Counted from the stretch's first letter, positions 7,719 through 16,167 are shown. The stretch is 64,000 nucleotides of DNA from Streptomyces cinnabarinus (GCF_027270315.1 NZ_CP114413.1:6138001-6202000); one strand, 5' to 3'. Notes: generated by a model not told the origin, from the sequence alone. Made by a program: numbers and translations.

Positions 7719-8669
7719 TCAGTCGCCCTTCCCGAGGGTCTCGGCGACCGCCTTCGGCAGCCATTGCCGTGCCTCGCCGAAGGTGAAGCCGAGCCGCGTG
7801 GCCCGGGTGTTGTCCATGCCGTAGGAACGGGTGAAGGAGAGCGGGGAGACCTCGCCGACCTCGACACCCCGCGGCTCCACCCGGCCCCCGGGCAGTCGTG
7901 CCGCGATCGCCTCGCACAGGTCCTCGGTGCTCAGCAGGCCGTGGGAGGCGGCGTTGACCGGGCCGGTGAAGTCCGCGCCCGCGGCCCAGGCCAGGAAGTC
8001 GGCGATCTCCTCGACGTGGATGTAGGTGGCGGGGCGGTTCGCGAGCGGGACCGCGACCGGTGCGCCCGTGCGGATCCGGTCCGCGTAGTGGGCGAGCCGG
8101 CCGGTGAAGTCGTCGTCGCCGCCCAGGACATGGGCGACACGCACGGCGACGTACGGGAAGGCGGGGTCCGCGGCGAGGACCGCCTCCGCCTGGCGCTTGC
8201 CCTCGCCGTAGTGGGAGTCCAGGAACTCCGAGTCTTCCCAGGGGAGTCCGAGATCGACCGCGACCGTGCGCGGGTCGACGGCCGACTCCGGGACCAGGGC
8301 CGCGGGGGAGTCCTCGTACTCGTACACCTCGACCGTCGAGGTCATCACGTACCGTCGCGTGCGACCCGTGAACACCCGCCGGGCCAGCGCCGCTTGTCGC
8401 GGGGTGTAGCAGACCTGGTCGACCACGACGTCGAAGGTGCGGGAACCGAGCGCCGCGCGCAGGGAGTTCTCGTCGTCGCGGTCGGCGACGAGGTGCAGGG
8501 CTCCGGCGGGCGGAGCGGCGGAGCCGCGATTGAGGACCGTGACACGGTCACCCGCGGCCAGCAGCCGGCGGATCAGCCGCTTGCCGAAATAGCGGTTCCC
8601 GCCGATGACGAGTACCTCTCGTACCTTTGCCTCTCGTACCTTTGCCTCTCGCGCCTTTTCCATGACCAT
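7719..8669 (-). CDS. NAD-dependent epimerase/dehydratase (extended SDR)
   Basis: The 316-residue protein has the Rossmann motif EVLVIGGNRYFGKRLIRRLL and a downstream SYGMDNTRA segment; the active-site region around DSHYGEGKRQAE carries the YxxxK pair. It resembles the isoflavone-reductase/UDP-sugar epimerase-like proteins of actinomycetes. ATG codons at 8669 and 8663 are both possible, preceded by GAAGAGA. The N-terminus contains two exact copies of a 15-bp unit coding for REAKV ahead of the Rossmann strand, so the functional protein may begin near residue 18. It is transcribed with the aldo/keto reductase and divergent from an Lrp regulator. Confidence 0.85.
   Translation of the reverse strand: MVMEKAREAKVREAKVREVLVIGGNRYFGKRLIRRLLAAGDRVTVLNRGSAAPPAGALHLVADRDDENSLRAALGSRTFDVVVDQVCYTPRQAALARRVFTGRTRRYVMTSTVEVYEYEDSPAALVPESAVDPRTVAVDLGLPWEDSEFLDSHYGEGKRQAEAVLAADPAFPYVAVRVAHVLGGDDDFTGRLAHYADRIRTGAPVAVPLANRPATYIHVEEIADFLAWAAGADFTGPVNAASHGLLSTEDLCEAIAARLPGGRVEPRGVEVGEVSPLSFTRSYGMDNTRATRLGFTFGEARQWLPKAVAETLGKGD
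8620..8649. repeat. 15-bp tandem direct repeat, two copies
   Basis: CGTACCTTTGCCTCT occurs at 8620-8634 and again at 8635-8649, with a degenerate third copy just before (GAGTACCTCT). The length is a multiple of three and keeps the epimerase frame, adding REAKV twice at its N-terminus. Confidence 0.9.
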
Positions 8670-8708
8670 AATTCTCTTCGCGCGGCACCGCGTTCTGAAG
8701 GGGGAACC

Positions 8709-9218
8709 ATGGGAGTTCAGGCAGTCACGCCAAAAGAACCTCGGCGTCAGCGAGTCACCGCCGAGGAAACCTCGGTGGCCTTCGACGCGCTGGACCGGCA
8801 GATCCTCGCGCTCCTGCAGACGGACGGCCGGATCAAGCTCAGCGAGCTGGGCCGCCGGGTCCGGCTGAGCCCGGCGGCGGTCACCGAGCGGGTGCGCCGA
8901 CTGGAGGCGGCGGGCGTGATCAGCGGCTACGGCGCCCAGGTCGTCCCGGCCCGGCTCGGCTACGGCATCCAGGCGTTCATCCGGGTCAATCCGCACGGCG
9001 GCTACAACCTGAAGCACCCGCGGACCCTGGAGCTGATCGAGCGCCCGGAGATCACCGAGGTGCATCACGTGGTCGGCGAGGACTGCTGGATCCTCAAGGT
9101 CGCCGTCCATGACACGGTCCACCTGGAGGAGGTCCTCGAAGCGGTCTCCGCGCTCGGCCGCACGACCACGTCGATCGTGCTCACCTCTCCCGTGGAGCGC
9201 AAACCGCTGTTGCCTTGA
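8709..9218 (+). CDS. Lrp/AsnC-family transcriptional regulator
   Basis: The 169-residue protein has the AsnC-type helix-turn-helix (LDRQILALLQTDGRIKLSEL, then VRLSPAAVTERVRRLEAAGV) and a RAM/AsnC ligand domain (VHHVVGEDCWILKVAVHDTV). The ATG at 8709 follows AAGGGGGAA. A long in-frame extension upstream lies in the divergent epimerase gene and is ignored. Lrp proteins bind amino acids and often act on the divergent gene, here the epimerase/aldo-keto reductase pair. Its stop codon lies inside the promoter palindrome of the following merR gene. Confidence 0.92.
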   Translation: MGVQAVTPKEPRRQRVTAEETSVAFDALDRQILALLQTDGRIKLSELGRRVRLSPAAVTERVRRLEAAGVISGYGAQVVPARLGYGIQAFIRVNPHGGYNLKHPRTLELIERPEITEVHHVVGEDCWILKVAVHDTVHLEEVLEAVSALGRTTTSIVLTSPVERKPLLP

Positions 9219-9231
9219 CGCCGGGGTCAAG
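9214..9231. promoter_or_regulatory. MerR-type promoter/operator palindrome
   Basis: CTTGACGCCGGGGTCAAG is an inverted repeat (6-bp arms, 6-nt spacer) whose left arm contains a TTGAC -35-like element. MerR regulators bind such dyads within over-long promoter spacers. It starts 34 nt before merR and overlaps the lrp stop codon. Confidence 0.55.
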
Positions 9232-9247
9232 GCTTACGTTCGTACGC

Positions 9248-9619
9248 ATGCGAATCGGCGAGCTGGCCGAGCGGGCCGGGACGACGACCCGGACGCTTCG
9301 GTACTACGAGTCCCGCGGACTGCTGCCCGCGCGGCGCACCGGCAACGGCTACCGGACCTACGACGAGAGCGATCTGCGGCTGCTGCGGCAGATCAGGACG
9401 CTCCAGGACTTCGGGTTCGACCTGGAGGAGACCCGGCCGTTCGTGGAGTGTCTGCGGGCCGGGCATCCGGAGGGCGACGCCTGCCCGGCCTCGCTCGCGG
9501 TCTACCGGCGCAAGCTGGACGAACTCGACTCGCTGATCGGTGAGTTGCAGGCCGTGCGGGCGAAGATCGGGGTGCGGCTCGCGCTCGCCGAGGATCCGAA
9601 GTGCGAACTGGGAGGGTAG
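9248..9619 (+). CDS. MerR-family regulator, probable thiol/redox sensor
   Basis: The 123-residue protein begins MRIGELAERAGTTTRTLRYY, the classic MerR winged helix, followed by ESRGLLPARRTGNGYRTYDE and the long dimerisation helix. Cysteines at 68, 79 and 119 could form a disulfide or bind metal; none lies in the strict SoxR Fe-S or CueR metal pattern. The ATG at 9248 gives the standard family N-terminus. It is followed after 2 nt by a thioredoxin gene, so the two form an operon, and a MerR-type dyad lies in the promoter. A redox signal is therefore a reasonable inference. Confidence 0.9.
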   Translation: MRIGELAERAGTTTRTLRYYESRGLLPARRTGNGYRTYDESDLRLLRQIRTLQDFGFDLEETRPFVECLRAGHPEGDACPASLAVYRRKLDELDSLIGELQAVRAKIGVRLALAEDPKCELGG

Positions 9620-9621
9620 CC

Positions 9622-9939
9622 GTGGTGAGTGAAGTGACGGACGCCGACTTCGAGGCGGAGGTCAGGGGGTCCGACCTGCCGGTGCTGGTGGAGTTCACCG
9701 CCGACTGGTGCCCGCCGTGCCGGCAGATGGGGCCGGTGCTGCGCGCGCTGGCCGACGAGACGGGCGACCGGCTGAAGGTGGTGCAGCTGAACGTGGACCA
9801 CAATCCGCTGACCACCAACGCCTACAAGGTGCTGTCGATGCCGACCTTCATGGTCTTCAGCGGCGGGGAGCCGGTGAAGGCGATGGTGGGCGCCCGGCCC
9901 AAGCGGCGGCTGCTGGCGGAGCTGGACGAGGTGCTCTGA
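9622..9939 (+). CDS. Thioredoxin
   Basis: The roughly 105-residue protein has the thioredoxin fold with an active site ADWCPPCRQMGP; the usual WCGPC is replaced by WCPPC, with cysteines at about 30 and 33. The cis-proline is in LSMPTFMVFSGG. The GTG at 9622 follows GGAGGG; a second GTG at 9625 would also fit. It is a cytosolic dithiol reductase with no signal peptide. The proline in the CxxC motif would alter its redox potential relative to ordinary thioredoxin. It is co-transcribed with the MerR regulator and ends before a strong terminator. Confidence 0.9.
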   Translation: MVSEVTDADFEAEVRGSDLPVLVEFTADWCPPCRQMGPVLRALADETGDRLKVVQLNVDHNPLTTNAYKVLSMPTFMVFSGGEPVKAMVGARPKRRLLAELDEVL

Positions 9940-9957
9940 ACACGTTCCGGCCAGAAG

Positions 9958-9989
9958 AAATCCCCCGAGCAATTGCGCTCGGGGGATTT
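9958..9989 (+). terminator. Terminator after the merR-thioredoxin operon
   Basis: Perfect 13-bp stem AAATCCCCCGAGC / GCTCGGGGGATTT with a 6-nt loop (AATTGC), 18 nt after the thioredoxin stop, ending in TTTC. Confidence 0.85.
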
Positions 9990-9991
9990 CT

Positions 9992-10055
9992 CTGCGTATA
10001 TTCAATGATTCGCGACTTCAAAGAAATTGGGTCGCGAGAAGCTGAGTAAGCGCAG
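9992..10055 (+). promoter_or_regulatory. AT-rich leader with nested inverted repeats before the helicase gene
   Basis: CTGCG (9992-9996) pairs with CGCAG (10051-10055), and inside it TCGCGAC (10010-10016) pairs with GTCGCGA (10031-10037). The stretch is markedly richer in A and T than its surroundings. It may be an operator or a structured leader. I do not see the rifamycin-associated element reported for HelR genes. Confidence 0.4.
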
Positions 10056-10070
10056 TATATCCGGGCGGGA

Positions 10071-12317
10071 GTGGAATTGTCAAACAGCGAATTTCCGGAC
10101 GATGAAATGCGTGGCGAGCAGGAATTCATCGACGGCCTGTATGTGCGGGTGGACGCGCTGCGCGGTGACACCGAGGCCTCCGTCGCTGACGCGCTCGCCC
10201 AGGGCAACACGCCCATGCAGGCCCGCCTGGAGCGGGACATCCTGGTCGCCGAACGCTCCGGACTGCTCGCCGCGCTGAACGCGGTCGACGGCTCGCTCTG
10301 CTTCGGCCGGATCGACCTCGCCTCCGGCGTCACCCACCACATCGGCCGGGTCGGACTGCGCACCGAGGACGCGGCCCGCACCCCGATCCTGATCGACTGG
10401 CGGGCCGATGTCGCCCGTCCCTTCTACCTGGCCACCGGCCACACCCCGATGGGCCTGCGCCGGCGCCGCCACATCAGCACCAGCGACCGTACGGTCACCG
10501 CGCTGCACGACGAGTTCCTCGACCTCGGGGACCGGCAGCGCACCGGCCACGAGGACCCGAGCGGCGACGCCGTGCTGCTCGCGGCCCTCGACTCCGCCCG
10601 CACCGGCCGGATGGGCGACATCGTGCGGACCATCCAGGCCGAACAGGACGAGATCATCCGCGCCCCGCACCGCGGCGTCCTGGTCGTGGAGGGCGGCCCC
10701 GGCACCGGCAAGACCGCCGTGGCCCTGCACCGGGCCGCGTATCTCCTCTACGAGCACCGGGAACTGCTCGCCAGGCGCGCCGTCCTGATCGTCGGCCCCA
10801 ACCCGGCCTTCCTCGGCTACATCGGCGAGGTGCTGCCCGCCCTCGGCGAGACCGGGGTGCTGCTGGCGACGGTCGGCGAACTGTTCCCCGGGGTACGGGC
10901 GACGGCGACGGACACCCCGGAGGCGGCCGCGGTGAAGGGCCGCGCCGACATGGCGGAGGTGCTCGCCGCCGTCGTGCGCGACCGGCAGACGCTGCCCGAT
11001 CCGGTGATCGCGATCGAGCACGACCGCGAGGTCCTGATGCTCGACGACGGACTGGTGAGCGTCGCCCGCGAGCGCACCCGCGCGGCGAAGCTGCCGCACA
11101 ACACCGCCCGCGAGTACTTCGAGGGCCACATCCTCAACACCCTCACCGACATGGTCGCCGAGCGCATCGGCACCGACCCCTATGACGGTACGAATCTGCT
11201 GGACCCGAGCGACATCACGCAGATCCGCGACGAGCTGGCCGAGAACCCCGAAGTCTGGTCCGCGATCGACCAGTTGTGGCCGGTGCTGTCCCCGCGGCGA
11301 CTGGTCGCCGACTTCCTCGCCGAGCCCGAAGGGTACGTCCCGGACGCCGACGCGGCGGCCCTCCGGCGCCCGGTGACGCGGGCGTGGACGGTGGCGGACG
11401 TACCGCTGCTCGACGAGGCGGCCGAACTGCTCGGCGACGACGACCGGGCGGCGCGACTGCGGGCCGAGCGCGAGCGGGAGACGCAAGTCGCCTACGCGCA
11501 GGGCGTGCTGGACGTCTCCTACGCCTCCCGGACCTACGAGTTCGACGACAAGGAGGACGAGGACTCCGAGGTGCTGTCGGCGCACGACATCATCGACGCC
11601 GAGCGGTTCGCCGAGCGGCAGGAGGAGGACGACCACCGCAGCGCCGCCGAGCGCGCGGCGGCCGACCGCACCTGGGCGTTCGGGCACATCATCGTCGACG
11701 AGGCGCAGGAACTCTCCCCGATGGCCTGGCGGCTGCTCATGCGGCGCACCCCGACCCGCTCGATGACCCTGGTCGGCGACCCGGCCCAGACGGCGGAGGC
11801 GGCGGGCGTCGGCTCCTGGCGGAAGATCCTCGAACCGTATGTCGAGGACCGCTGGGAGCACACCCGGCTCGGCGTCAACTACCGCACCCCGGCCGAGATC
11901 ATGGACCAAGCGGCGGCGGTCGTACGGGCCGAGGACCCGGACTTCGAGCCGCCGAGTTCGGTGCGCTCGACCGGGGTACGGCCCTGGGTGCGCGCCACCG
12001 ACGACCTGCCCGGCGCCGTCGCCAAGGCGGTCGGGGAACTGACCCCGGCCGAGGGCCGGCTCGCGGTCATCGCCCCGCGCGACCTGCACCGCCGCCTCGC
12101 CGCCCACCTGGACGGCGTGACAGCGGGCGCGGAACCGGATCTCACCCGGACGGTCGTCCTGCTGGACCCGAGGCAGGCCAAGGGCCTGGAGTTCGACTCG
12201 GTACTGGTCGTGGAGCCCGGCCGCTACGGCACCAGCGACCTCTACGTCGCCCTGACCCGGGCGACGCAGAGGCTGGGGGTGCTGCACACGGGCCCGCTGC
12301 CGCGAGGCCTTGGTTAA
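10071..12317 (+). CDS. helD: HelD-like RNA polymerase-associated helicase (UvrD superfamily)
   Basis: The 748-residue protein has an N-terminal helical arm (about residues 14-70), Walker A with Lys214 in VVEGGPGTGKTAVALHR, Walker B in HIIVDEAQELSPMAWRLLMR, a motif III-like LVGDPAQTAEA and the C-terminal helicase motif VALTRATQRLGVL. This layout matches actinobacterial HelD proteins that bind RNA polymerase and release stalled complexes using ATP; some members (HelR) protect against rifampicin. The GTG at 10071 follows GGGCGGGA closely; an ATG at 10107 is an alternative. Its TAA stop shares the palindrome TTAA with the stop of glgB on the other strand. Whether it acts in antibiotic tolerance is not shown here. 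Confidence 0.87.
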   Translation: MELSNSEFPDDEMRGEQEFIDGLYVRVDALRGDTEASVADALAQGNTPMQARLERDILVAERSGLLAALNAVDGSLCFGRIDLASGVTHHIGRVGLRTEDAARTPILIDWRADVARPFYLATGHTPMGLRRRRHISTSDRTVTALHDEFLDLGDRQRTGHEDPSGDAVLLAALDSARTGRMGDIVRTIQAEQDEIIRAPHRGVLVVEGGPGTGKTAVALHRAAYLLYEHRELLARRAVLIVGPNPAFLGYIGEVLPALGETGVLLATVGELFPGVRATATDTPEAAAVKGRADMAEVLAAVVRDRQTLPDPVIAIEHDREVLMLDDGLVSVARERTRAAKLPHNTAREYFEGHILNTLTDMVAERIGTDPYDGTNLLDPSDITQIRDELAENPEVWSAIDQLWPVLSPRRLVADFLAEPEGYVPDADAAALRRPVTRAWTVADVPLLDEAAELLGDDDRAARLRAERERETQVAYAQGVLDVSYASRTYEFDDKEDEDSEVLSAHDIIDAERFAERQEEDDHRSAAERAAADRTWAFGHIIVDEAQELSPMAWRLLMRRTPTRSMTLVGDPAQTAEAAGVGSWRKILEPYVEDRWEHTRLGVNYRTPAEIMDQAAAVVRAEDPDFEPPSSVRSTGVRPWVRATDDLPGAVAKAVGELTPAEGRLAVIAPRDLHRRLAAHLDGVTAGAEPDLTRTVVLLDPRQAKGLEFDSVLVVEPGRYGTSDLYVALTRATQRLGVLHTGPLPRGLG

Positions 12318-14746
12318 GCGGGCCTCAGCCACACCGTCGCCAGGGGTGGCAAGGTCAGGCGGATGCTCGTCGCCTGGCCGTGCCGCCCCTGGGGTTCCGG
12401 CTTCAGCGGGTCGGGGTTGGTGACGTCGCCGCCGCCGTAGCGCGCCGCGTCGGTGTTGAGCGTCTCGTGCCAGGCCGGGACGTCCTCGGGGACGCCGAGG
12501 CGGTAGTCGTGCCGTACCACCGGCGAGAAGTTGGAGACGGACAGCAGGGGGGTGCCGTCGGCGGCGTACCGGAGGAAGGCGAAGACGTTGTCCTCCGCCG
12601 CGTCCCCGACCACCCAGCGGAATCCGGCCTGTTCGGTGTCCCGCTGCCACAGCGCCGGGCTGTCCAGATAGACCGCGTTCAGGTCCCGGACCAGGTCGCG
12701 CACGCCCCGGTGGTCCGGCTCCGCGCCGTACGCCGGGTCCAGCAGCCACCAGTCCGGGCCGTGCGCCTCCGACCACTCGGCGCCCTGGGCGAACTCCTGC
12801 CCCATGAAGAGCAGTTGTTTGCCGGGATGGGCCCACATGAAGCCCAGATAGGCGCGGTGATTGGCGCGCTGCTGCCACCAGTCGCCCGGCATCTTCGACA
12901 CCAGCGACCGCTTGCCGTGGACGACCTCGTCGTGCGAGATCGGCAGCACGTAGTTCTCGCTGTACGCGTACACCATCGAGAAGGTCATCTCGTGGTGGTG
13001 GTACTTGCGATGGACCGGCTCATGGCTCAGATAGCCGAGCGAGTCGTGCATCCAGCCCATGTTCCACTTCAGGCCGAAGCCGAGTCCGCCGCTGTCGGTG
13101 GGCCGGGTGACCCCGTCCCAGGCGGTGGACTCCTCCGCGATCGTCACCACGCCCGGCGCCCGCCGGTACACGGTGGCGTTCATCTCCTGGAGGAACGCCA
13201 CCGCGTCCAGGTTCTCCCGCCCGCCGAACACATTCGGCACCCACTGCCCCGGCTCACGGGAGTAGTCGAGGTAGAGCATCGAGGCGACCGCGTCCACCCG
13301 CAGCCCGTCGATGTGGAACTCCTCGCACCAGTAAAGGGCGTTCGCCACCAGGAAGTTGCGCACCTCGCGGCGCCCGAAGTCGAACTCCAGCGTGCCCCAG
13401 TCGGGATGCGCCGAGCGCAACGGGTCCTCGTGCTCGTAGAGCGGACGCCCGTCGAACTCCGCCAACGCCCAGTCGTCGCGCGGGAAATGGGCCGGGACCC
13501 AGTCCATGAGTACACCGATGCCCGCCCGGTGCAGGGCGTCGACCAGGAACTTGAAGTCGTCGGGCGTACCGAGCCGGGCCGTCGGCGCGTAGAAGCCGGT
13601 GACCTGATAGCCCCAGGAACCGCCGAACGGATGCTCGGCGACCGGCATCAGCTCCACATGCGTGAACCCCAGGTCCTTGACGTACGACGGGAGCTGCTCG
13701 GCGAGCTGCCGGTACGTCAGGCCCGGTCGCCAGGACGCCAGATGGACCTCGTAGACCGAGAAGGGCGCCTCGTGCACCGGCACCTGTCCGCGCCGCGCCA
13801 GCCACTCCTCGTCGTGCCACTCGTGACGCGAGGCGTGCACGATGGACGAGGTGTCGGGCGGGGCCTCGGTACGGCGGGCCATCGGGTCGGCGCGCAGGGT
13901 GCGCGAACCGTCCGGCCGGGTGATCTCGAACTTGTAGAGCTCACCTTCCCCTATGGCCGGGACGAACAGCTCCCACACCCCGGAGGAGCCCAGCGAGCGC
14001 ATCGGGAAGCCGGTGCCGTCCCAGAAGTTGAAGGTGCCGGCCAGCCGCACCCCGCGCGCGTTGGGCGCCCACACCGTGAACCGGGTGCCGGTCACCCCCT
14101 GATGGGTCATGGGCTCGGCGCCGAGCGCCTTCCAGAGCTGCTCGTGCCGCCCCTCGCCGATCAGATGCAGATCGAGATCGCCCAGCGCGGGCAGGAAGCG
14201 GTACGGGTCCTCGGTCTCCAGCTCCGCACCGTCGTACGTCACGAGAATCCGGTACTCCGGTACGTCCGGCAGCGGCAGCAGCCCCGAGAAGAAGCCGTCG
14301 CCGTCGTCGTGCAGTCCGGTCCGCAGCTCCCCGGCGAGCACGGTCACGGCACGGGCGTACGGCCGGAAGGCCCGGAAGGCGACTCCGCCCGGCACGGGAT
14401 GCGCGCCGAGCACGGCATGCGGTGCGTGATGGGTACCGGCGAGCAGCCGGGCACGGTCCTCCGCGTCCACGGCGGGGGAGACGGCGACCTCGACGGGAGC
14501 CTTCTTAGAGGGAGCCTTCTTCGCGGTGGTCTTCTTGGCAGGGGCCTTCTTCGCGGTCGTCTTCTTCGAGGGAGCCTTCTTGGCCGCGGCCTTCTTCGCG
14601 ACGGCCTTCTTGGTCACCGCCTTCTTGGTCACCGCCTTCTTCGCGGTCTTCTTCGCCGCCGCCTTCTTCGCGACGCTCTTCTCCTCGGGCGTCCGCCCGG
14701 CCGACTGTTGGGGATCCGGACCGGGGGACGGGGGGCGGGGGGTCAC
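12314..14746 (-). CDS. glgB: 1,4-alpha-glucan branching enzyme with lysine-rich N-terminal tail
   Basis: The 810-residue protein adds alpha-1,6 branches to linear glucan. After about residue 90 come the CBM48-type domains, then the GH13 barrel with nucleophile Asp in GLRVDAVASMLYLDYSR, acid/base Glu in VTIAEESTAW and the HDEVVHGK signature. The start is the GTG at 14746, which overlaps the pep2 stop as GTGA. Residues 25-85 are a run of KKAxxKKA repeats resembling the tails of histone H1 or of Streptomyces HupS, far beyond the normal enzyme. It closes the glgE-treS-pep2-glgB operon; branching gives the non-reducing ends that GlgE extends. Confidence 0.95.
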   Translation of the reverse strand: MTPRPPSPGPDPQQSAGRTPEEKSVAKKAAAKKTAKKAVTKKAVTKKAVAKKAAAKKAPSKKTTAKKAPAKKTTAKKAPSKKAPVEVAVSPAVDAEDRARLLAGTHHAPHAVLGAHPVPGGVAFRAFRPYARAVTVLAGELRTGLHDDGDGFFSGLLPLPDVPEYRILVTYDGAELETEDPYRFLPALGDLDLHLIGEGRHEQLWKALGAEPMTHQGVTGTRFTVWAPNARGVRLAGTFNFWDGTGFPMRSLGSSGVWELFVPAIGEGELYKFEITRPDGSRTLRADPMARRTEAPPDTSSIVHASRHEWHDEEWLARRGQVPVHEAPFSVYEVHLASWRPGLTYRQLAEQLPSYVKDLGFTHVELMPVAEHPFGGSWGYQVTGFYAPTARLGTPDDFKFLVDALHRAGIGVLMDWVPAHFPRDDWALAEFDGRPLYEHEDPLRSAHPDWGTLEFDFGRREVRNFLVANALYWCEEFHIDGLRVDAVASMLYLDYSREPGQWVPNVFGGRENLDAVAFLQEMNATVYRRAPGVVTIAEESTAWDGVTRPTDSGGLGFGLKWNMGWMHDSLGYLSHEPVHRKYHHHEMTFSMVYAYSENYVLPISHDEVVHGKRSLVSKMPGDWWQQRANHRAYLGFMWAHPGKQLLFMGQEFAQGAEWSEAHGPDWWLLDPAYGAEPDHRGVRDLVRDLNAVYLDSPALWQRDTEQAGFRWVVGDAAEDNVFAFLRYAADGTPLLSVSNFSPVVRHDYRLGVPEDVPAWHETLNTDAARYGGGDVTNPDPLKPEPQGRHGQATSIRLTLPPLATVWLRPA

Positions 14747-16167
14747 GGGTGGGGCCTCCTCGACGAGGGTGAGGTGAGCGGGGGAGGGGGAGAGGGAGGT
14801 GCGCCGTCGTCCTCGGCGAGACGGCGTACGGCCGACAGCGGTACCGAGAGCCAGTCGGGGCGGTGGCGGGCCTCGTACACGACCTCGTAGATCGCCTTGT
14901 CCGTCTCGCACGCCCGCAGCAGCACGGGATCGGTACGGGGATCGACGCCGGAGACCTCGGCGTAACCGGAGCAGTACGCGGCCCGGCAGGCCCCGGCCCA
15001 GCCCGGTGCCGGCGGGTCGGCGGAGTGGGCCGCGTAGTCGAAGGAGCGCAGCATCCCGGCGATGTCCCGCAACGGGGGCTGCGGCAGCCGCCGTTCCGTG
15101 AGTGACTTGGCCGGTTCGCCCTCGAAGTCGATCAGCCACCACTGACCGGCGGGCGAGCGCAGGCACTGGCCCAGATGCAGATCGCCGTGCACCCGCTGGG
15201 CGGTCCAGGTGCGGCCCTCGGCCGCCAGCGCGGCCAGCGCCTCGAACGTGGACCGCAGCCCGGGGGCGTACGGCCGCAGCGCGGGCACCGCCTGCGTGGC
15301 CGCCTCCAGGCGCTCCACCATGCCCGCGGTCATCAGCTCCAGCTGGGTGTGGCCGAGAGTGACCGTGGGCAGCGTGCGGGCGAGCGCGGTGTGCACCTCC
15401 GCGGTGGCCCGCCCGAGCGCCCGCGCCTCCACGGCGAAGTCCTCGCCCTTGGCCAGCTCGCGCAGCGCCAGCTCCCAGCCGTCCGAGGCACCCTGCACGA
15501 AGGGCTGGAGCACCCCGAGGACGTACGGGTCCCCGGCCAGCTCCGCCCGTATCCACGCCGTCGGCGGCGGTACCCGGGGGCAGCCCTCGCGGGCCAGCGC
15601 GAGCGGCAGCTCCAGGTCGGGGTTGACGCCCGGGACGACCCGGCGCAGCAGCTTCAGGATGAAGGTGTCGCCGTAGACGATCGAGGAGTTGGACTGCTCG
15701 GCGGTCACCATCCGCGGCACCAGACCGGGGCGGATCTCCTGGTCGGGATCCCGCTCGAAGAGGAGCCCGCCGATGCGGGCCTGGGTGCGCAGCGCCTCCA
15801 GGAGCACCTCGGCGGGCCGGGGGTCGTACAGGGCCTCGTACACCGTGCGTCCGGCGAGCGGGCCCTCTTCCACATGGCCGATCAGCGCGGGCGCCAGCCG
15901 GGGCGGCAGCGCCTCGCGCACACCTATGAGGAGCTGGTAGCAGTCGCCGGGCACGGGTGACTGCTCTGCGCGCACCACCAGGTGGTACAGCCCGAGCCTG
16001 CTGTCGGACGGCAGCAGCTCGACCGCGCTGACCAGCGAGAACCCGGTGACCGGACGTCCTTTCCCGGCGAACCACCGCTGCCGTGGCAGCCACTCCCGCA
16101 ACAGCGGATCAAGGGACGCGAGAAGTCCCGGAGACGAGGTGAGGGTACGGCTGACGGATTCCGACAT
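14743..16167 (-). CDS. pep2: Maltokinase (Pep2/Mak)
   Basis: The 474-residue enzyme phosphorylates maltose to alpha-maltose 1-phosphate with ATP, feeding GlgE. It shows the protein-kinase-like fold of the family: the cap region WLPRQRWFAGKGRPV, the catalytic loop QRVHGDLHLGQ and the metal-binding WWLIDFEGEP. The C-terminus ends in a proline/serine-rich tail. The ATG at 16167 is preceded by AAAGGA. Unlike the other operon junctions, it is separated from treS by about 300 nt because a mobile element occupies the gap. Its stop overlaps the glgB start by 4 nt. Confidence 0.95.
   Translation of the reverse strand: MSESVSRTLTSSPGLLASLDPLLREWLPRQRWFAGKGRPVTGFSLVSAVELLPSDSRLGLYHLVVRAEQSPVPGDCYQLLIGVREALPPRLAPALIGHVEEGPLAGRTVYEALYDPRPAEVLLEALRTQARIGGLLFERDPDQEIRPGLVPRMVTAEQSNSSIVYGDTFILKLLRRVVPGVNPDLELPLALAREGCPRVPPPTAWIRAELAGDPYVLGVLQPFVQGASDGWELALRELAKGEDFAVEARALGRATAEVHTALARTLPTVTLGHTQLELMTAGMVERLEAATQAVPALRPYAPGLRSTFEALAALAAEGRTWTAQRVHGDLHLGQCLRSPAGQWWLIDFEGEPAKSLTERRLPQPPLRDIAGMLRSFDYAAHSADPPAPGWAGACRAAYCSGYAEVSGVDPRTDPVLLRACETDKAIYEVVYEARHRPDWLSVPLSAVRRLAEDDGAPPSPPPPLTSPSSRRPHP

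Noticed and set aside
9940..10070. Rifamycin-associated element upstream of the helicase
   Set aside because: I looked for the GC-rich inverted repeat reported for HelR-type genes and did not see it; the visible repeats differ, so rifampicin induction is not claimed.
10080..12878. A 932-residue minus-strand frame over helD
   Set aside because: High GC leaves few stops; the helicase on the plus strand has all expected motifs and good codon use.
14490..14690. CRISPR-like or satellite repeat in the lysine-rich region
   Set aside because: The repeats are coding (KKA units), irregular, and lack spacers.
11276..14890. A 1204-residue open frame on the plus strand with Leu/Arg/Gly repeats near its end
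   Set aside because: It is the shadow of helD and glgB; its LLRGSLL-type repeats are the complement of the lysine-rich glgB tail, and codon positions show no coding bias.
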